A stretch of DNA of 64,000 nucleotides, from contig OV298644.1 of NCBI GenBank assembly GCA_923172585.1, positions 1,257,427-1,321,426 on the forward strand. The letters are read 5' to 3'. The notes under the pieces are model-generated. The model saw nothing but the letters and a program-made list of their open reading frames with translations. It did no database searches and was not told where the DNA came from. The position numbers and the translations under genes were made by a program. Source of the DNA: Haemophilus influenzae (lineage in GTDB: Bacteria > Pseudomonadota > Gammaproteobacteria > Enterobacterales > Pasteurellaceae). Below are positions 23,872 through 34,231 of the stretch, piece after piece (positions within the stretch are counted from its first letter, which is position 1; each line of letters begins with the position of its first letter).

Positions 23872-24372
23872 TTATTCTGCGGATTCTGATTTTTCATTGC
23901 CGTCTGATTTTTTACTTCCGTATAAGAATTGCCCAATTAAATCTTCCAATACTATAGCTGATGTAGTGTCTTGAATTTGGCTACCATTTTTAAGCATTGC
24001 TGTATCTCCATCATCAAAACCTATTGTCAAGGCAATATATTGCTCACCTAATAAACCTGATGTTTTAATTGATAAAGAACTGTTTTCTGGGATTTCATTA
24101 TATTCTTGATTAATCGCAATACTTACTTTTGGTAAATAGCTTTTTTCATCAAGCGTAATAGCACTCACACGCCCAATTACTACGCCTCCAATTTTTAGTG
24201 GTGCGCGCACTTTAAGTCCGCCAATATTATTAAAAATTGCCGTCACGGTATAAGATTTCGTCTCAGCAAAACCTTGTACATTAGCTACGCGTAAACCTAA
24301 AAAAACTAAGGCACCAATACCAAGTAATAAAAATAACCCGACCCAAAATTCATATTTAATTGTTTGTCTCAT
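23872..24372 (-). CDS. mlaD: MlaD, MCE-domain subunit of the Mla transporter
   Basis: 166 residues: one N-terminal membrane anchor (about residues 11-30) followed by a periplasmic MCE domain with L-K-V-R-A-P-L-K-I-G-G-V-V-I-G-R-V and S-G-L-L-G-E-Q-Y-I-A-L. In the complex six copies form a ring with a hydrophobic channel for lipid. It follows mlaE by 9 bp. The C-terminal tail after the domain is short and charged. Confidence 0.95.
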   Translation of the reverse strand: MRQTIKYEFWVGLFLLLGIGALVFLGLRVANVQGFAETKSYTVTAIFNNIGGLKVRAPLKIGGVVIGRVSAITLDEKSYLPKVSIAINQEYNEIPENSSLSIKTSGLLGEQYIALTIGFDDGDTAMLKNGSQIQDTTSAIVLEDLIGQFLYGSKKSDGNEKSESAE

Positions 24373-24381
24373 AAAAAATCC

Positions 24382-25167
24382 TTAACTTGCGCCAAACATA
24401 ATAGCAGTCAAAATAAAATCTAATCCTAGAACAACAAGAGATGCATGCACAACTGTTCGTGTTGTAGCTTGACTGATACCTTCTGATGTTGGCATACAAT
24501 CATAACCATTAAAAAGCGCAATCCAAGTTACGGCTACAGCAAAGAAAACCGCTTTAATAAAGCCATTTAAAATATCATAGCTCCAACTCACGGAATTTTG
24601 CATAACAGACCAAAAGCTGCCTGAATCAACACCTTTCCAATCCACACCAACTAAGGAACCGCCCCAAATACCAATCGCAATAAACAAGATTGACAAAATT
24701 GGCATGGAAATAACCCCTGCCCAAAAACGAGGTGCAATCACTCGACGTAAAGGATCAACAGCCATCATTTCAAGACTAGAAAGTTGTTCAGTGGCTTTCA
24801 TTAAGCCTATTTCAGCCGTCAATGCAGACCCAGCTCGACCAGCAAATAAAAGTGCGGTAACAACAGGCCCTAATTCTCGCAAAAGAGAAAGTGCCACCAA
24901 CTGACCTAAACTTGTTTCAGCAGAAAAATCAACTAACACGACATAACCTTGTAGTCCTAATACCATTCCAATAAATAAACCGGACAACAAAATAATGAGT
25001 AACGATTGGACACCTAAAACATCCATTTGCTTCACAAGCAAAGGAAAATGCTTACGAATTTGTGGCTTGCCGATCAATGCGCCAAATAACATAAAGCCTG
25101 CTCGCCCCAATGCACGGAAAAAGTCGATCACCTGTTTTCCAAAAGCAGAAATAAAATTGACGATCAT
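24382..25167 (-). CDS. mlaE: MlaE, permease of the Mla phospholipid transporter
   Basis: 261-residue membrane protein with about five helices, family MlaE/TtgB permease. The conserved [17 protein letters not shown] motif is intact, as is [13 protein letters not shown]. The start overlaps the mlaF stop by 4 bp, indicating coupled translation. Forms the transmembrane core on which the MlaD ring and the MlaF dimer sit. Confidence 0.96.
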   Translation of the reverse strand: MIVNFISAFGKQVIDFFRALGRAGFMLFGALIGKPQIRKHFPLLVKQMDVLGVQSLLIILLSGLFIGMVLGLQGYVVLVDFSAETSLGQLVALSLLRELGPVVTALLFAGRAGSALTAEIGLMKATEQLSSLEMMAVDPLRRVIAPRFWAGVISMPILSILFIAIGIWGGSLVGVDWKGVDSGSFWSVMQNSVSWSYDILNGFIKAVFFAVAVTWIALFNGYDCMPTSEGISQATTRTVVHASLVVLGLDFILTAIMFGAS

Positions 25168-25958
25168 TCAAACAATTCCTTCATATAATCTTGCGCTGGG
25201 TACTTAAAGCGCACAGGACCATCAGATTCACCTTTTAAGAATTGCACCACTCGCGGATCTTGGCTTTGTAAAAGCTGCTCAGATGTTCCTTCTGCGATGA
25301 CTTTTTGGTCTGCAATAATATAGGCATAATCTGCAATACTCAATACTTCCTCCACATCGTGTGACACTACGATAGAAGTCAAATTTAACGCTTCATTTAA
25401 TCGTTTAATCAGGCTTAAAATTACGCCCATACTGATCGGATCTTGCCCAGTAAATGGTTCATCAAACATAATTAAATCAGGGTCAAGCGCAATAGCACGC
25501 GCTAATGCAGCTCGACGAGCCATACCACCGGAAAGTTCTGAAGGCATCAATGCGGCAGCACCTCGCAACCCAACCGCCTCCAATTTCATCAACACGATTT
25601 GACGAATTAAACTTTCAGGCAAACGTGTATGTTCACGAATTGGAAAGGCGACATTATCAAAAGTAGAAATATCCGTAAAAAGCGCACCTGATTGGAATAA
25701 CATCCCCATCCGCTTGCGTACTTCGTACAGTTCACGATTAGATAGACGACAAATATCTTGTCCATCAAACAAAATTTCACCTTGCTCTGGCATTAGTTGC
25801 CCACCGATCAATTTAAGTAAGGTGGTTTTACCAATCCCCGACGGCCCCATGATCGCAGTGATTTTTCCCTTTTTTACTTGCAAATTCAGGTTATCGTAAA
25901 TCACGCGATCACCGCGTTTAAAGGTGAGATTCTTAACTTCAATTAGATTTTGATTCAT
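25164..25958 (-). CDS. mlaF: MlaF, ATPase of the Mla phospholipid transporter
   Basis: From the ATG at 25958 it has 264 residues. Walker A is G-P-S-G-I-G-K-T-T, the ABC signature is [10 protein letters not shown], and Walker B is [13 protein letters not shown], the latter two in the form typical of MlaF rather than amino acid transporters. An upstream frame start at 25988 would add 10 residues and has no good ribosome site. First gene of the operon; its promoter should lie in the AT-rich region to the right. Confidence 0.96.
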   Translation of the reverse strand: MNQNLIEVKNLTFKRGDRVIYDNLNLQVKKGKITAIMGPSGIGKTTLLKLIGGQLMPEQGEILFDGQDICRLSNRELYEVRKRMGMLFQSGALFTDISTFDNVAFPIREHTRLPESLIRQIVLMKLEAVGLRGAAALMPSELSGGMARRAALARAIALDPDLIMFDEPFTGQDPISMGVILSLIKRLNEALNLTSIVVSHDVEEVLSIADYAYIIADQKVIAEGTSEQLLQSQDPRVVQFLKGESDGPVRFKYPAQDYMKELFE

Positions 25959-26376
25959 TAAAATCTCGTTTATAAATAAAAAGTTCAATCAGTTTTATAT
26001 GACCTTAAAAAGTTAGATTTGTTTAATTTAAAGATTAAGTTTTGTTATTTATAGCAACACATTTCTTTGGCTTAACTTTAATGTGGTCATAAAAATAGCT
26101 ATAAAAAATAGTGATAAATTCTATTTTTAATAACTTAAAATTTTGCCATAGTAACATTCTTTTTGACCTCACTAAAGAAGCTTTACATTTCTTCATTATT
26201 TATTGAATTTTAATAATACTTTGTTTATGGAAAATAAACATTGATAAATGCCTATAAATAATAAGCCTGTAAAAGATACAGATTTGATAAAAAAGATTGC
26301 AAAAGAAAAGTTATAGAGAGGAAAGCAGAAAAACCTAACTTTTGCTAGGTTTTCCTATGTTTATTATTTTGCACAG
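25959..26376. other. 418-bp intergenic region between mlaF and sodA
   Basis: Very AT-rich and without a plausible gene. It must contain the promoter of the mla operon on the left and it holds the sodA terminator on the right (26330-26353). I see no uptake signal or repeat in it. Confidence 0.5.
26330..26353 (-). terminator. terminator of sodA
   Basis: An 8-bp stem AAAACCTA / TAGGTTTT with an 8-nt loop, giving TTTTTC on the minus strand, 24 bp after the sodA stop. Confidence 0.65.
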
Positions 26377-27012
26377 TTACAGTGTGCTGTTTTTTTGTTC
26401 AAAACGTTCTGCAACGAAATCCCAGTTTACCACATTCCAGAATTCTTTAATGTAGTCTGGACGGCGGTTTTGGAATTTTAAGTAGTAAGCGTGTTCCCAA
26501 ACGTCTAAACCTAAAAGTGGGAAACCCTCACAACCAGCCACTTCTTTACCCATTAATGGGTTATCTTGGTTTGCTGTTGATACAACGGCTAATTTACCTT
26601 CAGCGGTTAATACTAACCATGCCCAACCTGAACCGAAACGAGTTGCTGCTGCTTTTTCAAACTCTGCTTTAAATGCATCTACAGAACCGAAATCGCGTTC
26701 AATCGCATCTTTTAATGCGCCTTGTAAAGTAGTGCCTTTTTTCAAGCTTTTCCAAAATAAACTGTGGTTTGTGTGGCCACCAGCATTATTACGTAATGCT
26801 CCACGTTTTTCTGCAGGAATTTTATCAAGGTTAGAAATTAAATGACCCGGATACATTTCTACTAATTCAGCAGGTAAACCTTCTAATGCAGCATTTGCAT
26901 TGTTTACGTAAGCTTGGTGGTGTTTACTATGATGGATTTCCATTGTTTGCGCATCAAAATGTGGTTCTAACGCATTGTAGGCATAGCCTAATTCAGGGAG
27001 AGTGTAAGACAT
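26377..27012 (-). CDS. sodA: manganese superoxide dismutase SodA
   Basis: Detoxifies superoxide in the cytoplasm. 211 residues with all four metal ligands: His27 in E-I-H-H-S-K-H-H, His83 in [10 protein letters not shown], Asp170 and His174 in D-V-W-E-H-A-Y-Y. Residues around G-G-H and D-V-W-E-H suit the Mn/Fe SOD family; Mn is favoured by family resemblance to SodA. It has its own terminator, and a FNR-like box upstream fits anaerobic repression as known in E. coli. Confidence 0.96.
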   Translation of the reverse strand: MSYTLPELGYAYNALEPHFDAQTMEIHHSKHHQAYVNNANAALEGLPAELVEMYPGHLISNLDKIPAEKRGALRNNAGGHTNHSLFWKSLKKGTTLQGALKDAIERDFGSVDAFKAEFEKAAATRFGSGWAWLVLTAEGKLAVVSTANQDNPLMGKEVAGCEGFPLLGLDVWEHAYYLKFQNRRPDYIKEFWNVVNWDFVAERFEQKNSTL

Positions 27013-27094
27013 AATGTATTCCTTCTATTGTTAAAAACAGATTTCGTTGAGGTTTTGGTCTATAACCAAAATTGAGCAAATAATAGCAAAAAAA

Positions 27095-27108
27095 TTGATT
27101 TAGATCAT
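27095..27108. promoter_or_regulatory. FNR-like box between sodA and ccmA
   Basis: TTGATTTAGATCAT differs from TTGAT-N4-ATCAA by one base. It is 83 bp before the sodA ATG and about 150 bp before ccmA, so either could be the target. Match only. Confidence 0.45.
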
Positions 27109-27260
27109 TAAATGTTTTTCCTTTTTTAAAAAGTGAATTTATTAAATTTTGTTTTAAATCAATAAACCTATCGATCTACTTCTAAAGAGTTATGCGTTTG
27201 AGTTGCGAAAATTTCATCAAATATTAGAATACCACCACTTTCTATTTTCCCTCTGTAATT

Positions 27261-27899
27261 ATGTTTGAGCAACACAAGTTATCTCTGCAAAATTTATCCT
27301 GCCAACGTGGTGAGCGCGTACTTTTTCGTGCTTTGACTTGCGATTTTAATAGCGGTGATTTTGTACAAATTGAAGGGCATAACGGCATAGGTAAAACGAG
27401 CTTGTTACGTATTCTTGCTGGTTTAGCCCAACCTTTAGAAGGCGAAGTGCGGTGGGATGCTGAAGCAATTTCTAAACAACGTGAACAGTATCATCAGAAT
27501 TTGCTTTATTTAGGACATCTTTTAGGCGTTAAACCAGAGCTAACGGCGTGGGAAAATTTGCAGTTTTATCAACGAATTAATCAAGCTGAACAAAACACCG
27601 ATATGTTGTGGAATTTGCTTGAGAAAGTGGGATTATTAGGGCGTGAAGATTTGCCTGCCGCACAACTTTCTGCAGGACAACAAAAACGTATCGCGTTAGG
27701 TCGCTTATGGCTGTGTCAAGCGCCCTTATGGATTTTAGATGAGCCCTTTACTGCGATTGATAAAAAAGGCGTGGAAATTCTAACCGCACTTTTTGATGAG
27801 CATGCTCAACGAGGTGGTATTGTGTTGTTAACCAGCCACCAAGAAGTGCCAAGTTCTCATCTGCAAAAATTGAATTTAGCGGCTTATAAAGCGGAATAA
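27261..27899 (+). CDS. ccmA: CcmA, ATPase of the cytochrome c maturation heme-handling ABC complex
   Basis: 212-residue ABC ATPase with Walker [10 protein letters not shown], signature L-S-A-G-Q-Q-K-R and Walker B L-W-I-L-D-E-P. It acts with CcmB, CcmC and CcmD to release heme-loaded CcmE. First gene of ccmABCDEFGHI, the system I pathway that attaches heme to periplasmic c-type cytochromes such as NrfA and NrfB in this window. Uptake signals occur at 27445 and 27783. The leader before the ATG lacks a strong Shine-Dalgarno. Confidence 0.95.
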   Translation: MFEQHKLSLQNLSCQRGERVLFRALTCDFNSGDFVQIEGHNGIGKTSLLRILAGLAQPLEGEVRWDAEAISKQREQYHQNLLYLGHLLGVKPELTAWENLQFYQRINQAEQNTDMLWNLLEKVGLLGREDLPAAQLSAGQQKRIALGRLWLCQAPLWILDEPFTAIDKKGVEILTALFDEHAQRGGIVLLTSHQEVPSSHLQKLNLAAYKAE

Positions 27900-27903
27900 C
27901 TTA

Positions 27904-28569
27904 ATGATTTTTTTAGAGATAATTAAACGAGAACTTCAAATTGCGATGCGCAAAAATGCGGAGATTTTAAATCCGCTATGGTTCTTTTTGCTTGTGATTA
28001 CTTTGTTTCCGCTTGTTATTGGGCCAGAGCCTAAATTACTTTCCCGTATCGCACCGGGTATCGCATGGGTAGCTGCATTACTTTCAGCATTGCTTTCTTT
28101 TGAACGTTTATTCCGTGATGATTTTATTGATGGCTCTCTTGAACAATTAATGCTAACCGCACAGCCTTTACCGATGACGGCTTTGGCTAAAGTGGTTGCA
28201 CATTGGTTGCTTACAGGTTTACCGCTTATTTTATTATCGCCTATTGCGGCTTTGTTGCTTTCTCTTGAAGTGAATATTTGGTGGGCATTGGTTTTGACAT
28301 TGTTACTGGGCACTCCTGTATTGAGTTGTATCGGTGCAATTGGCGTGGCTTTAACGGTGGGATTGCGAAAAGGTGGCGTGTTGTTGAGTTTGCTTGTTGT
28401 TCCGTTGTTTATTCCTGTTTTAATTTTTGCTTCATCAATACTAGAAGCAGCAGGATTAAATGTGCCTTATGGGGGACAACTGGCGATTTTAGGTGCCATG
28501 ATGGTTGGTGCAGTAACGCTTTCGCCTTTTGCTATCGCGGCAGCGTTGCGAATTAGTTTAGATAATTAA
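27904..28569 (+). CDS. ccmB: CcmB, membrane subunit of the CcmABCD complex
   Basis: 221 residues and six membrane helices, with the family N-terminus I-I-K-R-E-L-Q-I-A-M-R-K and the F-E-R-L-F-R-D-D-F-I-D-G-S-L-E-Q-L signature. It starts 4 bp after ccmA. It serves as the permease-like partner of CcmA in heme chaperone release. Intact. Confidence 0.95.
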   Translation: MIFLEIIKRELQIAMRKNAEILNPLWFFLLVITLFPLVIGPEPKLLSRIAPGIAWVAALLSALLSFERLFRDDFIDGSLEQLMLTAQPLPMTALAKVVAHWLLTGLPLILLSPIAALLLSLEVNIWWALVLTLLLGTPVLSCIGAIGVALTVGLRKGGVLLSLLVVPLFIPVLIFASSILEAAGLNVPYGGQLAILGAMMVGAVTLSPFAIAAALRISLDN

Positions 28570-28629
28570 TTTTATTTCATTGTATAAAAGTGCGGTGGTT
28601 TTTCTCTTTAATTTTTAAGGATCTTTTTT

Positions 28630-29369
28630 ATGTGGAAGTGGTTACATCCTTATGCAAAACCTGAAACTCAATATCGTATCTGCGGTAAATTGAGTCTGTT
28701 ATTTGCATTTTTAACGCTTATCTTACTCGGTGTTGGCATTGTATGGGGCTTAGCATTCGCCCCAGCAGATTACCAACAGGGCAATAGTTTCCGAATTATG
28801 TATGTACATGTGCCGACAGCGATTTGGTCAATGGGTGTGTACGGTTCAATGGCGATTGCAGCTGTGGTTGCCCTAGTGTGGCAAATTAAGCAAGCTCACC
28901 TCGCAATGATTGCAATGGCGCCAATTGGTGCATTGTTTACTTTCTTATCGCTTGTTACGGGGGCAATTTGGGGAAACCAATGTGGGGTACTTGGTGGGTG
29001 TGGGATGCTCGCTTAACTGCAGAATTGATTTTATTCTTTCTTTATCTTGGTATCTTAGCCCTTTATTCTGCTTTTTCAGATCGTAACATAGGCGCAAAAG
29101 CGGCGGGGATTTTATGCATTACAACGGTCGTGATTTTACCGATTATTCATTTTTCGGTGGAGTGGTGGAACACATTACATCAAGGTGCGAGTATCACTAA
29201 ACTGGAAAAACCATCCATTGCAATTCCAATGTTGGTTCCATTAATTTTATGTATCTTCGGTTTTTTGACCTTGTATATTTGGCTTACTTTAGTTCGTTAT
29301 CGCGTGGAATTATTGAAAGAAGATGCAAAACGTCCTTGGGTTAAAGCATTAGCTCAAACACTGAAATAA
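28630..29369 (+). CDS. ccmC: CcmC, heme transfer to CcmE (frameshifted in this sequence)
   Basis: Presents heme to the chaperone CcmE through a tryptophan-rich W-G-T-W-W-V-W-D motif. The reading frame breaks near 28974-28980: the first frame ends after T-G-A-I-W-G, and the downstream frame resumes with K-P-M-W-G-T-W-W-V-W-D. One extra base in the GGGGAAA run joins them into a 246-residue protein of normal length with six membrane helices. The upstream piece alone lacks the W-W-D motif. The lesion is either a real inactivation of cytochrome c maturation or a base-call error; see the homopolymer finding. Confidence 0.88.
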
Positions 29370-29411
29370 AGTGCGGTTAGTTTTTTAGCGATTTTTTATA
29401 AGGAATATTTT

Positions 29412-29615
29412 ATGTTTTTCCAAACTTGGAGTGATTTTTTTAATATGGGTGGCTACGGTTTTTACGTATGGTTATCCTATGCAGTAAGTTTAGTGGCAGT
29501 TATTGCCTTAATTGTTCAAAGTGTAAAACAACGCAAGACAGTGTTACAAAATGTATTGCGTGAGCAACAACGCGAAGAACGTTTACAACAAGCAAATAAG
29601 GGGAACACACTATGA
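29412..29615 (+). CDS. ccmD: CcmD, small membrane protein of the CcmABCD complex
   Basis: 67 residues with one membrane helix (about residues 14-36) and a basic, coiled-coil-like tail ([13 protein letters not shown]). The start [19 protein letters not shown] is typical of the family. It is needed to release heme-loaded CcmE. It overlaps ccmE by 4 bp and is preceded by TAAGGAA. Confidence 0.93.
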   Translation: MFFQTWSDFFNMGGYGFYVWLSYAVSLVAVIALIVQSVKQRKTVLQNVLREQQREERLQQANKGNTL

Positions 29616-30133
29616 ATCCAAGACGTAAATCCAGATTTAAATTAGTCATTTTTGTTGTGCTTGGCATTGCTATTGCAAGTGGATTGATGCTGTATGCATT
29701 ACGTCAAAATATCGACTTGTTTTATACGCCATCTGAAGTGATTCAAGGTAAGGATAATAATCCGAATCAAAAACCTGAAGTAGGGCAGCGTATTCGTGTT
29801 GGCGGTATGGTGGTTGAAGGCACGGTAGTGCGTGATCCAAAAAGCTTAAAAGTGCGGTTCGATTTAAATGATATTGGTCCTGCGATCACTGTTGAATATG
29901 AAGGCATTTTGCCAGATCTTTTCCGTGAAGGGCAGGGGATTGTGGCTCAAGGCGTATTAACTCAGTCAGCGGTTTTAAGCGCGACAGAAGTATTGGCTAA
30001 ACACGATGAAAATTATGTGCCGCCAGAATTAGGCGAAAAAATGCAAAAAGTACATAAACCAATGGGGATTAAGGCAGCAGATTTAAAAGGCGAAAGTGAG
30101 CGTGATCGTCAAGAAAAAGAAGGCGCAAAATGA
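29612..30133 (+). CDS. ccmE: CcmE, periplasmic heme chaperone
   Basis: 173 residues: a membrane anchor at about 10-30 and an OB-fold domain. His131 in A-K-H-D-E-N-Y is the residue that binds heme covalently in this family, and the H-D-E-N-Y signature is intact. The flexible C-terminal tail is charged. It overlaps ccmD and ccmF by 4 bp each, so translation is coupled. Confidence 0.96.
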   Translation: MNPRRKSRFKLVIFVVLGIAIASGLMLYALRQNIDLFYTPSEVIQGKDNNPNQKPEVGQRIRVGGMVVEGTVVRDPKSLKVRFDLNDIGPAITVEYEGILPDLFREGQGIVAQGVLTQSAVLSATEVLAKHDENYVPPELGEKMQKVHKPMGIKAADLKGESERDRQEKEGAK

Positions 30134-32076
30134 TTGCTGAATTAGGAAATTATGCGCTGGCTTTAAGTTTAGCTGTATCGCTTATGTTGGCGATTTTCCC
30201 TTTGTGGGGGGCGGAAAAGGGCAATGCACAATTAATGGCATTAGCTCGCCCAATGACTTATGGTTTATTTGCAAGCCTAAGCATTGCTTTTGCTGCGCTA
30301 TTTTATTTATTCGCAGTCAATGATTTTAGCGTGCAATATATTGTAAATAATTCTAATACTACTTTACCCATTTATTATCGTTTATCTGCGGTATGGGGTT
30401 CCCATGAAGGCTCTTTGTTACTGTGGATTTGGTTACTGGCGGTTTGGTCATTTGCCGTTGCTTTATTGAGTAAACATTTACCCCAAGAAGCGGTTGCTCG
30501 CGTGCTTGGTATTATGGGGATTATTAGCGTCGGTTTTGTATTGTTCGTCTTGTTTACCTCAAATCCTTTCACGCGTACTTTCCCTGATTTCCCAGTGGAT
30601 GGAAAAGAACTTAACCCAATGTTGCAAGATGTAGGCTTGATTTTCCACCCTCCATTACTTTATATGGGCTATGTGGGTTTTTCGGTGGCATTTGCGTTTG
30701 CGATAGCATCCTTAATGACTGGAAAATTAGATTCAGCTTGGGCACGTTGGTCACGTCCTTGGACGCTTGCTGCTTGGGTGTTTTTAACTTTAGGTATCGT
30801 ACTCGGTTCTTGGTGGGCTTATTATGAGCTTGGCTGGGGGGGCTGGTGGTTCTGGGATCCAGTAGAAAACTCATCGTTTATGCCGTGGCTTGCTGGTACT
30901 GCATTGATTCACTCTCTTTCTGTGACAGAAAAACGTGGTTCTTTCAAAGCTTGGACGGTATTACTTGCGATTTTAGCCTTTTCACTTTGTCTGCTCGGCA
31001 CCTTCTTAGTTCGTTCTGGTATCTTAGTTTCAGTTCACGCATTTGCATCGGATCCAACTCGTGGTTTGTATATTTTGGCTTACCTCGTTGTGGTAATTGG
31101 CGGTTCGCTTGTACTCTATGCGTATAAAGGCAGTCAAATTCGTTCTCGTGATAATGCAGAACGCTATTCACGTGAAAGTATGTTGTTATTAAATAATATC
31201 TTATTAATGACCGCACTTTGCGTTGTATTCTTAGGAACGTTGTTACCACTCGTTCACAAACAACTTGGTTTAGGCTCTATTTCTATTGGTGCGCCGTTCT
31301 TTGATCAAATGTTCTTAATTATTATGACACCATTTGCATTATTGCTTGGTATTGGACCTTTAGTGAAATGGCGTAGAGACCAATTTTCTGCAATTCGTAC
31401 GCCTGTTGTTATCAGCGTATTTGTTATGCTGATTGCAGGTTTTGCGTTACCTTATTTCTTGCAAGATAAAATTACCGTGAGTTCAGTGCTTGGTTCAATG
31501 ATGACTGTGATTATTGTGTTACTTGTGCTTTATGAATTGCAACAACGTGCGACGCATCGTGAATCATTCTTTGTTGGCGTACGCAAACTATCTCGTTCTC
31601 ATTGGGGAATGATGTTAGCTCACTTAGGCGTAGCTATGACTGTTTGGGGGATCGCATTTAGCCAAAACTTTAGCGTAGAACGTGATGTGAGAATGAAAGT
31701 TGGCGAGAACGCACAAATTGGTCGTTACGATTTTAAATTCGCTGGTGTGACGGATGAAAATGGTCCAAACTATATTGGTGGAAAAGCTCAAATTGATATT
31801 TCGAAAGATGGGCAACCAGAGGCAAGTTTATTCGCAGAAAAACGTTTTTACACAGTAAGTCGGATGTCTATGACAGAAGCCGCAATTGCTGGTGGTTTAA
31901 CTCGTGACCTTTATGTGGCACTTGGCGAAAAACTTGAAGACAATTCTTGGGCGTTACGCTTATATTACAAGCCATTTATTCGCTGGATTTGGATTGGCGG
32001 CTTATTTATGGCGTTAGGTGGATTGTTGTGCATGTTCGATCGACGCTATCGGTTTAATGTGTTGTTGAAGAAATAA
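30130..32076 (+). CDS. ccmF: CcmF, cytochrome c heme lyase subunit
   Basis: 648-residue membrane protein with about 14-15 helices, family CcmF/NrfE. The W-W-D-type heme motif reads [13 protein letters not shown]. Conserved periplasmic His residues occur in F-H-P-P and V-H-K. It ligates heme to apocytochromes together with CcmH. Intact; an uptake signal lies at 31210. A GC-rich repeat begins 11 bp after its stop. Confidence 0.96.
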   Translation: MIAELGNYALALSLAVSLMLAIFPLWGAEKGNAQLMALARPMTYGLFASLSIAFAALFYLFAVNDFSVQYIVNNSNTTLPIYYRLSAVWGSHEGSLLLWIWLLAVWSFAVALLSKHLPQEAVARVLGIMGIISVGFVLFVLFTSNPFTRTFPDFPVDGKELNPMLQDVGLIFHPPLLYMGYVGFSVAFAFAIASLMTGKLDSAWARWSRPWTLAAWVFLTLGIVLGSWWAYYELGWGGWWFWDPVENSSFMPWLAGTALIHSLSVTEKRGSFKAWTVLLAILAFSLCLLGTFLVRSGILVSVHAFASDPTRGLYILAYLVVVIGGSLVLYAYKGSQIRSRDNAERYSRESMLLLNNILLMTALCVVFLGTLLPLVHKQLGLGSISIGAPFFDQMFLIIMTPFALLLGIGPLVKWRRDQFSAIRTPVVISVFVMLIAGFALPYFLQDKITVSSVLGSMMTVIIVLLVLYELQQRATHRESFFVGVRKLSRSHWGMMLAHLGVAMTVWGIAFSQNFSVERDVRMKVGENAQIGRYDFKFAGVTDENGPNYIGGKAQIDISKDGQPEASLFAEKRFYTVSRMSMTEAAIAGGLTRDLYVALGEKLEDNSWALRLYYKPFIRWIWIGGLFMALGGLLCMFDRRYRFNVLLKK

Positions 32077-32087
32077 TTTTATTCTTG

Positions 32088-32188
32088 CCTTCCCCTGCTT
32101 GCGGGGGAAGGTGCCCGAAGGGCGGAAGGGGGATTACGATATCCCCCTCAGTCACTTCGCGACAGCTCCCCCCATAAATGGGTGGAGC
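32088..32188. repeat. GC-rich composite palindromic repeat between ccmF and ccmG
   Basis: Five hairpins in 101 bp. CCTTCCCC pairs with GGGGAAGG (32088-32111) and GCCC with GGGC around GAA (32113-32123). GGGGGAT pairs with ATCCCCC (32128-32147). GTCAC-TTC-GCGAC (32151-32163) has one mismatch. GCTCCCCCCA pairs with TGGGTGGAGC (32165-32188), also with one mismatch. It is far more GC-rich than its surroundings. It looks like a REP/MITE-type dispersed element rather than a normal terminator, since no T-run follows and the operon continues. No other copy is in the window. Confidence 0.7.
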
Positions 32189-32215
32189 AAAGTTAATGAA
32201 AAAGTGCGGTAAAAA

Positions 32216-32760
32216 ATGAAAAAAAATTACTCGTTCCTCTTATTCTCTTTTTATCGATAACAATTGCCTTTTTAGTGCAATTAAAACGCAATGCGCAAGG
32301 TGAAGATATTAAAGCATTAGAGTCAGCTTTGGTTGGAAAGCCTGTGCCAGCAAAAAATTTGACGGAGCTTTTTGAAAATAAAGCTTACACGAATGAATTG
32401 TTTCAACAAGGTAAGCCCGTTTTGCTTAATGTGTGGGCGACTTGGTGTCCGACTTGTTATACCGAACATCAATATTTAAACAAACTTGCTAAAGAGGGTG
32501 TGAGAATTATCGGTTTAGATTATAAAGATGAATCACCTAAAGCAATGAAGTGGTTAAAAGATCTTGGCAATCCTTATCAAGTTGTTTTAAAAGATGAAAA
32601 AGGTTCTTTCGGTTTGGATTTAGGGGTATATGGTGCGCCAGAAACGTTCATTGTAGATGGAAAAGGTGTGATTCATTATCGTTATGCTGGAGATGTAAAC
32701 GAAAAAGTTTGGACTCAGACTTTAAAACCAATTTATGACAAACTTTCGGAGCAACAATAA
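32216..32760 (+). CDS. ccmG: CcmG/DsbE thiol:disulfide oxidoreductase (frameshifted in this sequence)
   Basis: Membrane-anchored thioredoxin that keeps apocytochrome heme-binding cysteines reduced. The ATG at 32216 is followed by eight A residues. With nine, the frame would read M-K-K-K-L-L-V-P-L-I-L-F and continue through the signal anchor into the intact thioredoxin domain (W-A-T-W-C-P-T-C), giving 181 residues, the normal length. As written, translation stops after 13 codons. A GTG at 32275 could start the soluble part but would lose the anchor. Its stop shares bases with the ccmH start (TAATG). Confidence 0.87.
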
Positions 32761-33221
32761 TGAAAAAAACATGGCTATTTTTGACCGCACTTTTGTTTAG
32801 CTCGGTGGCGTTTTCAGCTATTGATGCATTAAATTTTAGTTCTCCACAGCAAGAGAGTGATTACCATCAATTAACACAATCTTTGCGTTGCCCTCAATGT
32901 CAAAATAACAATATTGCGGATTCCAATGCGACTATCGCAGTGGATATGCGTGGCAAAGTATTTGAGCTTTTACAAGAAGGCAAATCAAAAAATGACGTAG
33001 TGGATTATATGGTGGCTCGCTACGGCAATTTTGTAACTTACGATCCACCTATGACAGCGAGTACATTAGTGCTATGGATTGCGCCATTATTGCTTGTGTT
33101 GTTAGGCGTGGTGTTTTTATTAAGACGCAAACCTAAAACCCAAAGTGCGGTGAAATCCCAAGAGATTTTAACGGATGAAGATAATGCACGTTTGGCAGAA
33201 TTATTAAACAAGGATAAATAG
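32760..33221 (+). CDS. ccmH: CcmH, apocytochrome c thioreductase (N-terminal-domain type)
   Basis: 153 residues: a signal peptide (M-K-K-T-W-L-F-L-T-A-L-L), a periplasmic domain with the active-site L-R-C-P-Q-C, and a C-terminal membrane helix near residues 100-120. It holds the reduced apocytochrome for CcmF. In E. coli this domain is fused to a TPR part; here the two are separate genes, with CcmI starting 1 bp after the CcmH stop. Uptake signals lie in the signal peptide and near the C-terminus. Confidence 0.93.
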   Translation: MKKTWLFLTALLFSSVAFSAIDALNFSSPQQESDYHQLTQSLRCPQCQNNNIADSNATIAVDMRGKVFELLQEGKSKNDVVDYMVARYGNFVTYDPPMTASTLVLWIAPLLLVLLGVVFLLRRKPKTQSAVKSQEILTDEDNARLAELLNKDK

Positions 33222-34139
33222 ATGAATTTTACATTAATTTTTATCTTAACCACTTTAGTTGTGGCGTTCATTTGTTTTTATCCTTTATTATGTCAATTCA
33301 AAGCGAAACATGGGCAAAAACGTGATGATTTAAATAAGGCGTTATATTTCTCGCGCTTGGAAGAAATTGAGCAAGATAATTCCCAAGGTTTAGTTGAAAA
33401 TGTTGAGCAACTTAAACAAGAATTACAGAAAACTTTGCTTGATGATGTTCCGAGCAAGGTTCAAGAGAATGTGGATTATTCTGGCAAATCTTATGGAAAA
33501 ATTTGGTTTATCTCTGGTGTATTAGCGTTAGGAATTATCGCAGGTCCTTCTTATTTTATGGTGGGATCTTGGCAAGCCGAATCGATGTTAGAGCAAACTT
33601 ATGCGAAATTGCCCTATTTCTTTGACCGAATGAAAGATGAAGATAAAAATCCATTTTCTGATACAGAAATGCAGCAATTTTCTACCGCACTTCGAATCGA
33701 TTTGCAAAAAAATCCAACTGATGCCAAAAAATGGTGGATGCTCGGTCAAATTGGGATGAATTTAGGTGATGCACGTTTGGCATTCGATAGCTATCAAAAG
33801 GCTAATAAACTTGAACCAGATAATGTGCAATATAAATTAGGCTATGCTCGTATATTGATGTTTTCTGAAGACGCGACTGATAAACTTAAAGGTGGCAATT
33901 TATTGCGTGAAGTGATTCGTCAAGAACACACTAACATTGAAGCATTGAGTTTACTCGCATTCCGTTATTTTGAAACGGAAGATTATAAAATGGCGGCAGT
34001 GACTTGGGCGATGATGCTACGCTTAATGCCGAAAGATGATGAGCGAGTTCCATTAATTGAAAAAAGTATTCGTACCGCGCGTGATGCTTTAGAAGCGCAA
34101 AATGAAGAAAAATCAAAAAGTATCACTCCCGAAAAATAA
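33222..34139 (+). CDS. ccmI: CcmI, TPR-containing apocytochrome c chaperone
   Basis: 305 residues with two membrane helices (about 4-22 and 90-108) separated by a charged loop likely to be a coiled coil (E-E-I-E-Q-D-N). A periplasmic TPR domain follows (W-W-M-L-G-Q-I-G-M-N-L-G-D-A-R-L-A-F-D). It corresponds to the C-terminal half of E. coli CcmH and binds the apocytochrome tail. Last recognised gene of the ccm operon. Naming (ccmI, nrfG-like or cycH) varies. Confidence 0.88.
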   Translation: MNFTLIFILTTLVVAFICFYPLLCQFKAKHGQKRDDLNKALYFSRLEEIEQDNSQGLVENVEQLKQELQKTLLDDVPSKVQENVDYSGKSYGKIWFISGVLALGIIAGPSYFMVGSWQAESMLEQTYAKLPYFFDRMKDEDKNPFSDTEMQQFSTALRIDLQKNPTDAKKWWMLGQIGMNLGDARLAFDSYQKANKLEPDNVQYKLGYARILMFSEDATDKLKGGNLLREVIRQEHTNIEALSLLAFRYFETEDYKMAAVTWAMMLRLMPKDDERVPLIEKSIRTARDALEAQNEEKSKSITPEK

Positions 34140-34231
34140 CCTAGTACGTTATAAGACTTTTTGATATAGTGCGAAAAAATTATTCGTAGTCGAACAGATT
34201 AGCATTTAATAAAGTACTAAAGGAACGAGAA

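Noticed and set aside
30600-31250. Several overlapping open frames of 87-101 codons inside ccmF on both strands
   Set aside because: Shadows of a well-conserved membrane protein gene; no independent start signals.
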